DNA from: Cystobasidiopsis lactophilus
Lineage: Eukaryota > Basidiomycota > Agaricostilbomycetes > Agaricostilbales > Chionosphaeraceae
DNA: 64,000 nt
Assembly: GCA_001599975.1 (NCBI GenBank)
Contig: BCIO01000003.1
Coordinates: 1,482,677-1,546,676 of the forward strand
Direction of reading: 5' to 3'
The translations under genes were made by a program, and so were the position numbers. Below the pieces are notes generated by a model, which worked only from the letters and a program-made list of their open reading frames with translations, was not told where the DNA came from and searched no databases. Of the stretch, positions 53,477 through 64,000 are shown one piece after another (position 1 is the stretch's first letter; each line of letters opens with the position of its first letter).

Positions 53477-54905
53477 ATGGCAATGCATATTGAACATGTT
53501 GCTACTGTTGGGGGCCACGAAGACAAGATCTGGTCGCTGGCATGGCACCCAACGCAGCCAGTTTTGGCATCATGCTCGGGTGACAAAAGTGTCCGCCTCT
53601 CGGTCTTCAAGCTGAACAATTCCAACTCTATCTCTTTCACAACTTCAAACGCCACGGCTTTGCCCACCACACACACCAGAACAGTCCGATCTGTCGCCTG
53701 GAACCCAAAATTTGGCGTGCTGGCGTCAGCTTCATTCGACTCCACTGTTGGCATCTGGGATTCGATCTCAGAGCAAGGCATCGACGACGGCGAGCCTGTG
53801 CAGGCCGCGCTGGACCTAGAAAGCTGGGAATGTGTGTCGAGCTTGGAAGGGCACGAGTCGGAAGTGAAGGCAGTAGCCTGGAATTGGGATGGTCGGCTGC
53901 TCGCCACATGCGGAAGGGACAAGAGCGTGTGGATTTGGGAGTTCGACCTTGACAGCGGCGAGTTTGAGTGCCTGGCCGTCTTGATGGATCACGCCCAGGA
54001 TGTAAAGTCCGTCGCATGGCACCCCAAAGAAGGTGAGGGCTTTCTCTCCTTTATGAAAGACTTCTCCGACGTTCTCTTATTCTTAAACCAGACATCCTCG
54101 CAAGTTGCAGCTACGATGACACGATCAAGATTTATCAAGCGGACGTCTCAACGGACGACTGGTCTTGCACGCACACCTTGCCCCCGCCCACAGCGCACCG
54201 ACACTACTCTGGATTGCCTTCAGATATGATAGAAGAGCCAGACCACATCCCTTTCGCCAAGACTGGTCATAGTTCGACGGTTTGGGCGGTCGCATTCTCG
54301 CCTTGTGGTCGCTTTTTGTCCTCCTGCTCCGACGACACGACAATTCGGATATGGCGGCGCGTCATGCTTCCAACTGAAGAGCTACCTGACCGGGCTACAG
54401 TGTATAGAATTGGCGCCGCGGACAAAGAACGATGGGACTGCGTTCTGCTCATTTCTGGCCAGTTCGAGCGGACGATTTACTCTCTGGATTGGACCGACCA
54501 CGTTGATCTGGATAGCGTAAAAGATGCAGAGACGGAGTCGCTTGGGTGCATCGTGGCAGCTGGGTCCGAGGGAAGATTGGTGGCGCTGCACTTGGTGAGA
54601 CCGCTCTTTGGGAAGCTCCGCAGGATGTGGGGCTGAGATCTTATCGGCAGACCCTTAAAAACGACGACCAGTTCAGCTTCGCAACGCTGGCAGACTACGA
54701 CTCGGCCCACGGCATCAGCGACATCAATGCGGTCAAGTGGTGCACATCCAAGCCAGAGCTCCCTGCTTCTTCTGATCAAGAAGAGGACGAAGAAGACAAC
54801 TCTGGCCGCCAATCTGCGTGGGCACAGCGGTGGGCAGCAGCTACCAAGGGTTTGCTGGCATCCGCAGGGGACGACGGCTTGATACAAGTCTGGAAGCTCC
54901 AGTAG
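53477..54905 (+). CDS. CIA1: Cytosolic Fe-S assembly protein Cia1 (WD40)
   Basis: Part of the CIA targeting complex that inserts Fe-S clusters into cytosolic and nuclear proteins. Exons 53477-54032, 54092-54594 and 54651-54905 give 437 residues. Seven WD40 blades are visible, starting GGHEDKIWSLAWHP, then HTRTVRSVAWNP with STVGIWD, EGHESEVKAVAWNWDG with KSVWIWEFD, DHAQDVKSVAWHP with DDTIKIYQ, GHSSTVWAVAFSPCG with TTIRIW, RTIYSLDW, and INAVKW ending GDDGLIQVWKLQ at the C-terminus. The family-specific loop after blade five and the overall length fit Cia1/CIAO1. The start could also be the ATG six bases downstream. Confidence 0.95.
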
Positions 54906-54984
54906 TTGCGACTTGGGACTGGCGTGCTTCTTCTCCATCCCCCGTATCATGTGCATAGGAGCATGGCGACTATACAAAGCGATT

Positions 54985-54991
54985 TGAGTCA
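54985..54991 (+). promoter_or_regulatory. Gcn4/CPC1-type site upstream of HIS5
   Basis: TGAGTCA, the reverse complement of TGACTCA, lies 132 bp before the HIS5 ATG. Amino-acid biosynthetic genes in fungi are commonly driven through this heptamer by the Gcn4/CPC1 bZIP factor. One occurrence is weak statistical evidence on its own. Confidence 0.5.
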
Positions 54992-55122
54992 GCGCGCGCA
55001 GCCGCACTGGCAAATAAACATTTTGTTGGAGTCAAACGATCGCTCATTTCTTTCAGAACGACGCCTGCCTCTCAGCCCGCCAAGCGAACACTTAGAATCA
55101 TCCCACCACCCTTCAGCCGAAG

Positions 55123-56695
55123 ATGTCCAAGCCTGTTAATTGGGACTGGACCTCGCTAATCAGAGCCAACATCCTCAAACTCCAGCCTTACAGATGCGCC
55201 CGAGACGATTATGACTCTGGGATCTTGTTGGATGCAAACGAGAACGCACTCGGCCACTCAATCGTAGCAAATGGGACCGACCTAGGCTTCGACTTGGAAG
55301 AGCTATCGTTAAACAGGTATCCCGACCCTGCTCAGATGGAAATCAAGGCCAGGTTGGCGGCACTACGGGGCTTCAACGCAGGGGCAGAAGGCGTCTTCTT
55401 GGGCGTCGGGTCGGACGAAGTCATCGACTTGCTAATGCGCATCACTTGCAGCCCTGCCAAAGATTCGATAATGAGTCAGTCGTTTCGTTTTGCTTGTGCC
55501 GCGTCGTGAGAACCTACCTCATTTGCTACCGCCCAACAGTCTCTCCGCCCACCTATGGCATGTATTCGGTTTGCGCTGCGATCAACGACGTGAGCATTGT
55601 CAAGGTGCCGCTGCGGGTCGAAGATGGGAGCTTCCAACCACAAATCGAAGAGGTTCGTCTGCTTGCGCACTTCTATTCTCGTATAGATTCAGTGCTGACC
55701 ACGAGAAAATGTTGTACAGATGGTCCAGCAGCTCTCGACTCTGCAGCCTTCTCCAAAACTGGTCTTCTTGACTTCGCCCGGCAACCCGACTTCTGCAGTG
55801 ATTCCTCCTGAAACCCTAAAGCCCTTGCTAGACCACCCAACGTGGCGAGGTTTGCTGGTCGTTGATGAAGGTAAGATATTTGGAGCGAATTGTCGAGCAC
55901 AGGCACAGTCGCTTATCATCACCTTTTGGCGCCAGCCTATATCGACTTTGCTGACCCAGATGGATCCGCCAAGCTCAGCGCAATCAACCTGTGCGTACAA
56001 CATATACGGATCATTGAATGCGCTGAACTGCTAGCGAACGTGTCCCCAGGTTGAACGAAGGCTATCAAAACTTGATCGTCATGCAGACGCTGTCCAAAGG
56101 CTTTGGCTTGGCCGGCATCCGGCAAGTCCATATCCCTGCCAGACGTCTGTGCGTAGAAGCTCATAGTCAGGCACAGTTTGGGCATGTCATTCTCCTCGCC
56201 GGCGCTGGCGCAGTTTCTGGCGAACACCAAGGCGCCTTACAACATCTCCACACCGACAGCAACGCTCGCGTTGCAGGCACTATCTGACAAGGTCGGTACA
56301 TAAAGCGACGTATATCCCTCGGCGGAGACTGAGAGCTTGTTGTGAATCAGTCGCTCGCCACCTACAAGCAGAAGATTCAGACCACGCTTGAAAATCGCAC
56401 ATTCTTGATCTCAGCCCTCCAGTCGAAAGCTCTTAAAGCGGTCGGCGCAGGCCCTCTGGTGGGAGGCCGAGACGCCAACTTTGTCATGGTCCAGATCCTC
56501 GACAAGGAAGGAGGCAAACCCGACAACGTGCGCTCTGAAAAGCTTTACAAGACGTTGGCCGAGTCAAAAGGCGTCGTCGTACGGTTTCGAGGCAAGGAAT
56601 TGGGATGTGAGGCTTGCTTGCGAGTCACTGTGGGTACACGCCAGGAGTGCGAGACGGTGGTAGAGCGCATGGAGCAGACCTTGAAGCAGCTATAG
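55123..56695 (+). CDS. HIS5: Histidinol-phosphate aminotransferase
   Basis: PLP enzyme of histidine synthesis converting imidazole acetol-phosphate to histidinol phosphate. Exons 55123-55474, 55540-55652, 55720-55870, 55936-55990, 56050-56121, 56177-56291 and 56351-56695 give 400 residues. Motifs: LDANENALG, LNRYPDPAQ, GVGSDEVIDLLMR, LTSPGNPTS, VVDEAYIDF and the PLP-lysine block TLSKGFGLAGIR, followed by APYNIS and the C-terminal domain with VVVRFRGKEL. All catalytic positions are intact. The fifth intron (56122-56176) begins GCAAGT, a GC..AG intron; no GT nearby keeps the frame. Convergent with AVO3, stops 121 bp apart. Confidence 0.96.
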
Positions 56696-56816
56696 ACTTT
56701 TCTTGCATGGGTATTGGATTTCACTACCACGATATAAGGAACAGAACAAAGGTATCGACGACACACGCCAGAGGTATGCCAACAACCACCGACAACACAG
56801 CAATGAGAGGTCACCA

Positions 56817-59800
56817 TCAACTCTTGATGAATCCTCGAATGGTCACAATCGGCTCCAGCACCACCTTCGGCAAGGTGGTCTCCTGCCCCTCTTCATCCTC
56901 CTCGCCGCCATCCGTGAGCATGCTGCCCTCTCTCAAAACGCTGGACTGTCCCGATGGCCAGCCGTCCCGAGTCTTGTTGGCCGCTTTGTTCAAGCTGTAA
57001 GATGAGCCGAACTGGTCAATCGGTGTCGAGGCGAACTCGTCAATCTCGCGGATATCTTGCCCGGCCCTGGCGATGGCGTTCAAGGATTCGGCTTCGAAGT
57101 TGATGTCGAAGATGTCGATAATGTAGCGCCGAACAGGTAGCCTGAAGTGAATGGAGTCGAGCATGTGCAAGATGCGGTATTGGACGCCCGAGTCGTAGAA
57201 GAGGGCAGGTTGTTTTTGCTTCATCTTGGCCAGTGTGCGCGAGGCGGCATTGGCGAGCAGATGGTTGGCCAGGTTTTGGACCGCCGTCAGCAGATGCCGC
57301 TCCGCCGAGGCAGCGGGCTTGGCCAGCCAAGGTGAAATGTCGGCGTCTTCGTGCTTGATGGCGGGATTCTGTTGCTCCGGCCTTTCAGCACTTCGTGACG
57401 CGGAGAGCAAGAAAGCGAAGTGCTTACCCAAAAGAGCCGACTTAAATCAGACGGCACGCAAAAGCCTGTGGGCAAGCCAAGAGGCGTGCAGGACACCACC
57501 CAGCCCAGCTCTTGCAGGATCTCCATGCCTGCGACTGTGCTGCCAATCAAGCCCAAAACGTAGAAGCACGTTCTGTCAGCATGCGATATTGAGTTACTAC
57601 GCGGTAGACTTAATAATGGGACAGCAACCAACCCTCTGACAGAAAAGCATAAAGAGTCCTCTGCAATCTCGATGATGTTGGGGATGATGCCTTCGGCTTC
57701 AAGGAATGGCAATCCGCCTTCACTTGCTCCAATATTACCCTGAAACAAGATCAGCGTTCAGTCGCGGTCGAAATGCTGAAGCAAATGACTGACCACCGCC
57801 CAAAGGACTGCCTTGAGGCGCTGGATGATTTCCAAGTTTTGGTCTTCCAGGCCGAATTCGCGCACAAAAGCGGCAAAGGACGAAAAATGCTCTGAAGATT
57901 CTAGGATGAACTGCCCCTCTTCGGTCTTGACCAGTTCGCCGTAAAAGTGAAAGGGCAAAATGCCGGCGGCCGGGTCCAGTGTTTGAGACGAGCCCTCGGG
58001 GATGGAGAAGGCCTTTGATAGCTGGATTTCGATTTGGACGGCGTACGTCTCGTTGCGTTCCTGATCAGAATGTTCTAATTAGCGGCGAGCAGGCAGCGGA
58101 ACACGCAAAAGGTCATACCGAGAACCACCCTTCCAGGCCTCTCTCGATGAAGCCGATCTCGTCCAGGTAGCGGACGCCCACGCTGCTGCCTAAGAAACGG
58201 AACAGAAGGGGTGCGCCGCCATATCCCAGGTGTTCCAGTTCTGGCCGCAGCCGAACCAAGCTTTCCAGCACCCCCTTGGAGCCCTCCTGGCATGCCTGCT
58301 CGATGATCTTGACGGCCAGCTCGCGGACTGGCAGCGAAGAGTCATAAATCTGCGTCACCAAAAGCCGCATGATCCACTCTTCGCCGCCCGAAGCAAAGGT
58401 CGCAGGTTGAGCGAGCAACGTCTCCAAGAATTGGGTGGCGAGATAGCGGTGCAGAGGGTAGCTGGAGGTGAGCGTCTTCGAAAGAAGGTTGCGTGTGTGC
58501 CCCTCGCTGTTCAAACGTCAGATCAGGCGTTTGGCGACAAGAGACATCGACTTACGTCGCATATGAGCAGCTTTTGAGAAAGCCGGTGGCGATGTCTTCG
58601 CGGGACTGCAAGTCGGTGAGGTGGTACAGCAAAGTGAAGATCTTGAACCGCTCCAAAATCCTAGACAAAAACCGTCGGACTCAAAAATGCTGCGCGAGAG
58701 CGTGGCAACTGCCTACCGGTAGCCTTCGTCGTATTTGGTGAAGGTGCCGAGGAGCTCCAGATAGTCGCCCGTCAACGTGTCTTGCACCCGCTTCTTGCTG
58801 AAGAGGACCTCGCCAACCTGGGAGACCGCCGATGGGGCCATCGGGTCCAGGCTAGCCAGCGAGTCGGCGATCTGCTTCAACAGCTTGTCTTCAGTCAAGA
58901 ACCGGATGCCTTCTGCACTGGACAGCAGGGTGGCGATTAAGGTGGCGCCGAGCTTGGTGTATTTAGCGTTGGCCTGCCATCACTTTAGTCACGCGGACAA
59001 GTAGATGAAGCAAAGAACCCACTGGTGTCCGTGGTAGATCGGCATAGCGCCGCTCTAGTGGATGGTAGAAAGCTGCCAGTCGGCGCATGAACTTGGTGCC
59101 CCTGATGGCCTCTTCCATCCGGCGTGGGTTGAGCAGGGCCCCTTCCAGCAGGTCCTGGACCACGTCAGTGTTCCAAGAACTTGGCGCAGCCGAATTGGTT
59201 GCTCCTGTTGTTTGTAGAACACCAGATTCCAGCAGCTGATTTCGGAAGGAGGCGTCGTCGATTTGGTAGCCGGCTCGCATGCGGGTGTTCTCGACTTGGA
59301 GGCGGATGGTGGCGCTCTGGTTGCCTGCGTCCTCTAACGAGTCGGATCGGGAGCGTTTGTCGGCTTGCGGGGCAGAGGCAAGGAGGCGGGTCCGGTTGCG
59401 GTTGATGCTTTCGACATTGGCCAAAGCCTGGCTGGCCGAGAGCCGAGCTGCCAGGTCGTCGAAGCTCGCTGCCAAAGTGAACAGTTTGGGAAGGGCTTGG
59501 ATTTGGGCGTTGTAAAGCTGAGGTAAAACGCGGGATGCGAGTTGAAGAAGCTCGCCGATGAGGAGAGCGGCCCGGCGAGCAAGCTTCGAAGGGCCAGAGT
59601 CGGCGATGGACACCAAGCCCTGTTTGAAACCACATGAAGTCATCGCATTATTCAAGAGTGAGCGCAAGACTGACTTCGAGCAAGCCCACGTCGGTAAATA
59701 CGACGAGCAGGAGACAAAGATAGTGGTCGACGAGGTTGATGCGCTTGTCGGCGCTGCTGCTCCCGTCCCTCATCCCAGCCCCAAACGCAGAACCACTAAC

Positions 59801-61344
59801 ACCTTCGGAGCTGCCATTTGCAGCTTGCCGGCGGTACAAGGTGAGCCGCTTGCCCGCTACAAAGGAGGAGAACCAATCGGGCGTGCCGACCCTGAAGATC
59901 TCGAAAAAAGTGTCGAGCACAATCTCTTTGACGGCGGACAAAGGAGCTGATAGGGCGCCGACCAAGGAGCGCAAGGCTCGCTGCTTGCCCGCTGCCAGGT
60001 AGAGGAAGCCGCTCCAAGAGCGGATCATGAGCGTGATCAGCCTCCCGCTGGATCGCATCTTTTCCTCGGCCAGGTGGGCCTGCTGAGATGATCCAGGCTT
60101 GCTGGTGCTGCTATGGCCCGCTGTTTCAGTGATGCCGGCCAAAGCGATTTCGAGATCGACGTCCGGCCTGAGGAAGGCTCGAAGGTGAGGCCGGTCGATG
60201 AGGTACATGAAGACGAGAGCGACAGAAGGTGCCAGCTCGTAAGGTCCGTCGGAGAGGGTTTGAAGGAGAACGCGCATGCCGTCTGCGGCAGCGACCAACT
60301 CGACATCTCGAACCACTGTGCGTCTCAACTGCAGCTGTAATCCAGATCACTTGGAATGAAGGGTGAGAGAACGCACCTAGTTCAGTCAAAGTTTCCAAGC
60401 ACACGAACCGCAGCCGGTCCTCGCCGTTCTCTGCGATCGCCACAATGGCTCGAATCAGGCCGACCGACACCAGCGATTCGCCCGACTCGTGCGTCAGTTG
60501 CAGCAGATGTCGCACGGTCAGCAGGCACTGTTGTCGTTCAATGTCGTATTTGTGATCCCTCAGCAAGCTCCTGCGCCGCCAGCGTCAGCCCACCGAATAT
60601 AGTCGAAGACGAGAGGGAGGGACGAACTTGATGAGATACCATTGAAGGTGGCTCGAATTAAGCTCGATGACAAGCTCTGGTTCCACACAGAAGAGGCGGA
60701 CGGTCTTGTGGGCCGTGGACCTGACGTCCTTTGCGGCGTCGTCGCCGAGGAGAGGCAGGATGCTGCATGAAGCAATGAGCTGTGGCCATTTGGGGCTTGT
60801 TGTCACAAGGGAAGACGCACGCTGAGACGACCAATCTGTAGTGAACCGTAGTCGCCAAAGCGGCCGATTTGTCGAGGATGGCATTGATGAAGTTGAGGTG
60901 GTGGAGCTGCTCGGCTGAGTCCCGCCCTGCGAGGCCGTGGACGTGCTCCAGCAGCGCCATTGCCGTCTCTGAGCATCTCTATTCAGCATGTCATGTCACA
61001 GCTGAAGAGAGACAAGGGAGCCAAGACGCACCATCCGGGTGATGCTGGGCATAGGCCTGCTCGAACACATTGCTGCCACCTCCAGCCGCCGCCGTGTTTC
61101 CAGAGGGCGTGTTGGAGTGCTCAGACAGGACCTCCTCGATCTTGCCTTGCAGCGTCCGGATCTTGTCGTTGGCCGCGTCCAGCTCGCTCTGCACCTGCCG
61201 CCTTAGACCATCCTGCTGCCCTCCCGCTGACGGCTGCCCGCTGTCGTTGAACACCTGCAGCAGGTTCTCGGCCCCATCCCGGATCTTGTACTCGATAGCC
61301 AGCTGGCTCTCGTATTGCTCCACATTCGAGGGCCGCCCATTCAT
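56817..61344 (-). CDS. AVO3: TORC2 subunit Avo3 / Rictor homologue
   Basis: Scaffold of target-of-rapamycin complex 2. Thirteen exons: 61032-61344, 60821-60968, 60628-60762, 60377-60570, 59675-60315, 59023-59619, 58717-58973, 58556-58660, 58119-58506, 57794-58060, 57633-57739, 57428-57572, 56817-57368, giving 1,282 residues. An HR1-like coil opens it (YESQLAIEYKIRDGAENLL). Then come the Rictor N-terminal helical repeats (HLNFINAILDKS, DIERQQCLLTVRHLLQLT, RFVCLETLTELVVRDVEL) and the middle and C-terminal signatures: GNIGASEGG, VRGTCFYVLGLIGSTVAGMEILQELGW. The phase of every junction was checked and the sum is one frame. The size matches yeast Avo3 (1,430) and S. pombe Ste20 (1,309). Confidence 0.94.
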
Positions 61345-61786
61345 TGGTGCGCCCGCTCGCCTCTCGCGGCGCTCCGAGTTGGTTGCGGATCAACCTCGCG
61401 CAAATTGTATCGACTTTGTGTGGACACGTTTCATTTCCGTCTCTATTGACCTCTGTAACTCTATCTATCACGGCTGAACCCAGGGGATGAGGGTCGAGGG
61501 ACAGCCAATGTTGATTTTGGGCGGGTGGCAAATTCATGAGGAGCAGCGAGTTTCCCTCCAAGGAAGGTGAGGGCTGGCGCAAGCAGAAAGAGCAGGGCGA
61601 AAAGGAAAGTCAGATGAAAAGCGTTTGATGGACAGTTGGAAGTATTTTTGGGGCAAGAGGAGAGACGACATCAGCTGCTCGGCAGCACCCCTATCAGCCA
61701 TCGTTTTGGCTGAATAATAGCAAAGAAAGCCATCGAACCTAGTAGTGGTGTCCGTCAGTCCGTCGAGCCTTTCCTTCTGGATGAAG
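61345..61786. other. Spacer between AVO3 and small paralogue A
   Basis: 442 bp holding the AVO3 promoter and the 3' UTR of the next gene. No TATA, repeat or exon recognised. Confidence 0.3.
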
Positions 61787-62210
61787 TCAGGCAGGAGCGA
61801 CGACGGCCTCGTCGTCCTCGCCGGTCGGGCCGCTGCGCGCCTTCCAAGCTTGGTACACATCCATGTTGATGCTCTTGAGGTTCTCGACGTATGCGTTGTG
61901 CGCGTCCACCCGAGCCTTCAGCTCGGCGCGGGCCTCCAACTCATCCTTTGCCCAATCATCGGCCGGGGCGAGGTGGATAGCCCAAGGGCCTTTGATCATG
62001 GAAGTACTGCGAGCATTTTCGTCGTCGATGATCGCCTGCCTTTCTTTGGCAAAGTAGGCCTGAGCTTCTTGGCCATCAGCGAGGTAGCGGGCAGTACGAG
62101 CCGGGTCGTTGAAGCTCTGGACGTAAGCCAAGCCCGCTCTCAGCCAATCTGCATACACTCAGGGTTAGTTGTAACCTCTTTAGCAAGGGCAGACAGATAA
62201 GACGTGCCAT
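61787..62210 (-). CDS. Small protein of unknown function, tandem paralogue A
   Basis: Exons 62204-62210 and 61787-62148 give 122 residues. The first exon is 7 nt (ATG, Ala and one base), chosen because it restores Met before the shared motif through a standard phase-1 intron. The protein begins with a helix-like block WLRAGLAYVQSFNDPARTARYLADGQEA that is also found in the neighbour gene at 62.8-63.5 kb (W--G-A-V-SF-DP-R-ARYL--G-EA). The rest is helical and charged (LEARAELKARVDAHN). No signal peptide, membrane segment or known domain is seen. I do not recognise the family. Confidence 0.6.
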
Positions 62211-62762
62211 TGCTGCAAAAAATTGCAAGCTGTCAGATTTAGGGTTCCCGAGCTTCGCGCAGCGTCACCCACCCAGGAGGAATTGTAAGAGCAGCATAAG
62301 AGGACATCATTTTGTCAGATATAGAGAAATGTAGCACAAGAGGTCGAGGGTCGCTCGTCGTGCGAGAGCAGGACGCAGGCAACGCAGGCCAGATTTGAAG
62401 CAGTGCATACGTACGACGACCTGTGACGCATGTTGACTTCGAAAGGGGTGCGGCCACTCGTTTCCAAGTGTTTTACAATCGTCAGCAGAGAAAAGTGACT
62501 GTGAAAAGAATTCTCGAGCAAAGGGGCCTCCACCGAAAGAAGAAGGGTCCCAAAAAGCAGTCCAATTCAAGCCATATTGCCGCTGGGAAGTGCATGAGTA
62601 TCTTCTTGCCAGAAATCGGTGACTCTGCAAGAGCAAAAGGTGTTCGAGATGGAGCAACACAGGGTGACGAGATGATCAAAGGTAAAGCAAAAGGGAAGAT
62701 CAGCGCTATTGGGTAGAGTTGGCCAGGGTAGAGAACGGTGCTTTGCGTCGGTTGCTGTACAA
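62211..62762. other. Spacer between small paralogues A and B
   Basis: 552 bp. It may hide 3' exons of paralogue B, since a strong GTAAGT donor precedes its stop, but no acceptor gives a recognisable continuation. Confidence 0.3.
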
Positions 62763-63503
62763 CTAGCTCGAAGTGACGAAGAAGCAGGAATTCACGGGCA
62801 TTTCCGTTGAGCGCAGCACCAGAAACTTACACTTCGAAGTCTCAGGCTTGGGGAATCCAGCATCGTGATCGACGGCACCATCTTTGACCACAGTCGAGAT
62901 GTCCTAGAAAGCAGTGAGCTACCATTCTTGAGCATGAGGCCGGGCCAAGACCTACAGCTTGAGTCGTCTCTGGGCCATCTCGAGCAGCATGGTCCTCAGC
63001 ACGAGTCAGGCCTTCGTCATGATCATGGCGATGCCTCATAGCAAAGTATACATCCGGATGCTCTTTTTTGAGCATGGCGCGGTAGTCGTGGCGGGCTTGC
63101 TCCTCCTTCACAGCGAGGGCGCCACGGGCCAAAAAGTCGTTGAGACGGCCAACGCTGTTGCGGTGGACTCTGATCTGCATATGAGGCTTCCTGGGCACAT
63201 TCTTGTGCTTGACTCTAGCGCTGTCAAGGGTCTTCATGTGGTCTCGGGCCTCGTTGCCCATTTCGAGGTAACGAGCAAGGCGCTCTGGGTCACCAAAGCT
63301 CTCGACTCGGGCAATGCCGCGCTCCACCCAGTCCTCTATTGGGGCGATTCTCATTAGATTCCGCTGTAAAGCACAAGAGGCCGCGATAATGGACTTACCT
63401 GGGTCGCCTTCTTCTGAATCTCCCCAGCAAAAGTCCCAGTCCTCGCCGCCCTCGTCGCAAAAAGAGACCCGGACATTCTCCAAGTTGATATCAGGAAATT
63501 CAT
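62763..63503 (-). CDS. Small protein of unknown function, tandem paralogue B
   Basis: The firm part is the exon 62956-63363, which encodes IEDWVERGIARVESFGD and ERLARYLEMGNEAR, matching the opening motif of paralogue A, then a charged helical region ending near YFAMRHRHDHDEGL. The 3' exon 62763-62903 follows a 52-nt intron. The 5' end is ambiguous: translation could begin at the ATG at 63354 (MRIAPIEDW, as short as in paralogue A), or at 63503 through an unusually short 35-nt intron giving a basic, Ser/Arg-rich N-terminus. A GTAAGT just before the stop (about 62834) hints at another 3' exon. Function unknown; no recognised domain. Confidence 0.5.
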
Positions 63504-63866
63504 TCTAGAGCAAGTCGGTCTGGATAGTGGGCGGGGTAGCCATGTTGATGCTGCAAACCCGGAGTCAGTCCCGCTAGTCCACTGGGGGCACACTTGCAAG
63601 TCTTGCGGGGCTCACTTTGGTGCAGCAATGGGATCGCTCGAGCAGAGAAGAGCACAAAAGACTAGATCAGGGCCTCACGAACAAGTCTGGTGCGATATCG
63701 TCGCCTCAGCTTAACCGCAGAGTTTGCCACCAAACTTTCGGGCTGGGGCGCCGGTGTCGACTGCAACATGCCTTTTCACAAAAGCTAGTGATACAATTTC
63801 GATTAATTTGCAGATCGGCTCCGTAGAGGTTGTCGTATGGGGCGAGTCTCCTCTACAAACCACCCT
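63504..63866. other. Spacer before the last partial gene
   Basis: 363 bp with no exon or repeat recognised; presumably the paralogue B promoter and the 3' UTR of the next minus-strand gene. Confidence 0.3.
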
Positions 63867-64000
63867 TCACTCGCCCTTGACGATCTCGTCTCCCTTTCCC
63901 GCTTGGATCTTCTCCACCTCATCTTTTAGTGGATAAGAGGATTTGATTTCTTCGATCATGGCATTGGGGCGCTTTTCAGACGTGTGCATAATCAGGTGCG
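63867..64000 (-). CDS. C-terminal end of an unrecognised gene, cut by the window edge
   Basis: An open frame enters from the right edge and stops at 63867-63869, encoding about 43 residues that end ...KIQAGKGDEIVKGE. It reads like a genuine charged C-terminus (EKRPNAMIEEIKSSYPLKDE) and not like a shadow frame, but no family is recognised and no splice boundary is seen inside the window. Confidence 0.45.
   Translation of the reverse strand, partial: HLIMHTSEKRPNAMIEEIKSSYPLKDEVEKIQAGKGDEIVKGE

Noticed and set aside
63399-63483. Acidic frame (EGGEDWDFCWGDSEEGD) as the true N-terminus of paralogue B
   Set aside because: It is in frame with the body but has an upstream stop and no ATG; kept only as an unresolved alternative.
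1-64000. Transposons, LTR or virus-like elements, tRNA/rRNA genes, CRISPR
   Set aside because: No reverse transcriptase, integrase, capsid or transposase motif, no terminal repeats, no tRNA-like fold and no spaced direct repeats were recognised by eye.

Overview
The window is nuclear DNA of a fungus, most probably a basidiomycete. Nearly every gene is cut by short introns (about 46-75 nt, GT..AG). It carries fused LeuC-LeuD isopropylmalate isomerase, Ede1, Avo3/Rictor and Cdc50 orthologues, and a DUF6534-like 7TM protein typical of basidiomycetes. A compact yeast-like Pucciniomycotina relative is my low-confidence guess. I find no transposon, virus-like element, CRISPR array, rRNA or tRNA. 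Exon structures were inferred by hand from conserved protein frames and splice signals; reading-frame sums were checked for most genes, but nothing was tested against transcripts.

Layout, left to right. 0-8.4 kb: 3' part of chorismate synthase (ARO2, +), prolyl oligopeptidase (-, ending 12 bp from ARO2), then two tandem paralogous multi-pass membrane proteins (+). 8.5-17 kb: a CBS/PB1 protein (+), mitochondrial ribosomal protein uL5m (+), LEU1 (-, 11 coding exons), and an HSF-domain transcription factor (-). 18.5-25 kb: RLP24 (+), then GAF-domain, SPP2-like and F-box/LRR-like genes (all -). 25.7-34 kb: a PTR2-type peptide transporter, a short-chain dehydrogenase, a GT25-like glycosyltransferase and an HSF1-type factor (all +). 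34-45 kb: ADE8 (-) head to head with EDE1 (+), RPC82 (+), a germinal-centre kinase (-) and EFM5-type methyltransferase (-). 46-56.7 kb: a kinase-like/AttH-like fusion (+), CDC50/LEM3 (-), a secreted GPI-type cysteine-rich protein, a 7TM protein, CIA1 and HIS5 (all +). 56.8-64 kb: the TORC2 subunit AVO3/Rictor, two small paralogous genes and the end of an unrecognised gene (all -).

Functionally the window is a mix of amino-acid and purine biosynthesis (ARO2, LEU1, HIS5, ADE8), ribosome biogenesis and translation (RLP24, uL5m, EFM5), transcription (RPC82, two HSF proteins), membrane trafficking and lipid asymmetry (EDE1, CDC50), Fe-S assembly (CIA1) and growth signalling (AVO3, GCK kinase). There is no evident biosynthetic cluster or genomic island.

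The most unusual signal is structural. Four separate genes need an internal coding exon of exactly 6 nt to keep frame and conserved motifs (LEU1, PTR2, SDR, EDE1). Several first coding exons are only 7-9 nt, at least three introns appear to be GC..AG with GCAAGT donors, and one transporter intron has a GG donor.
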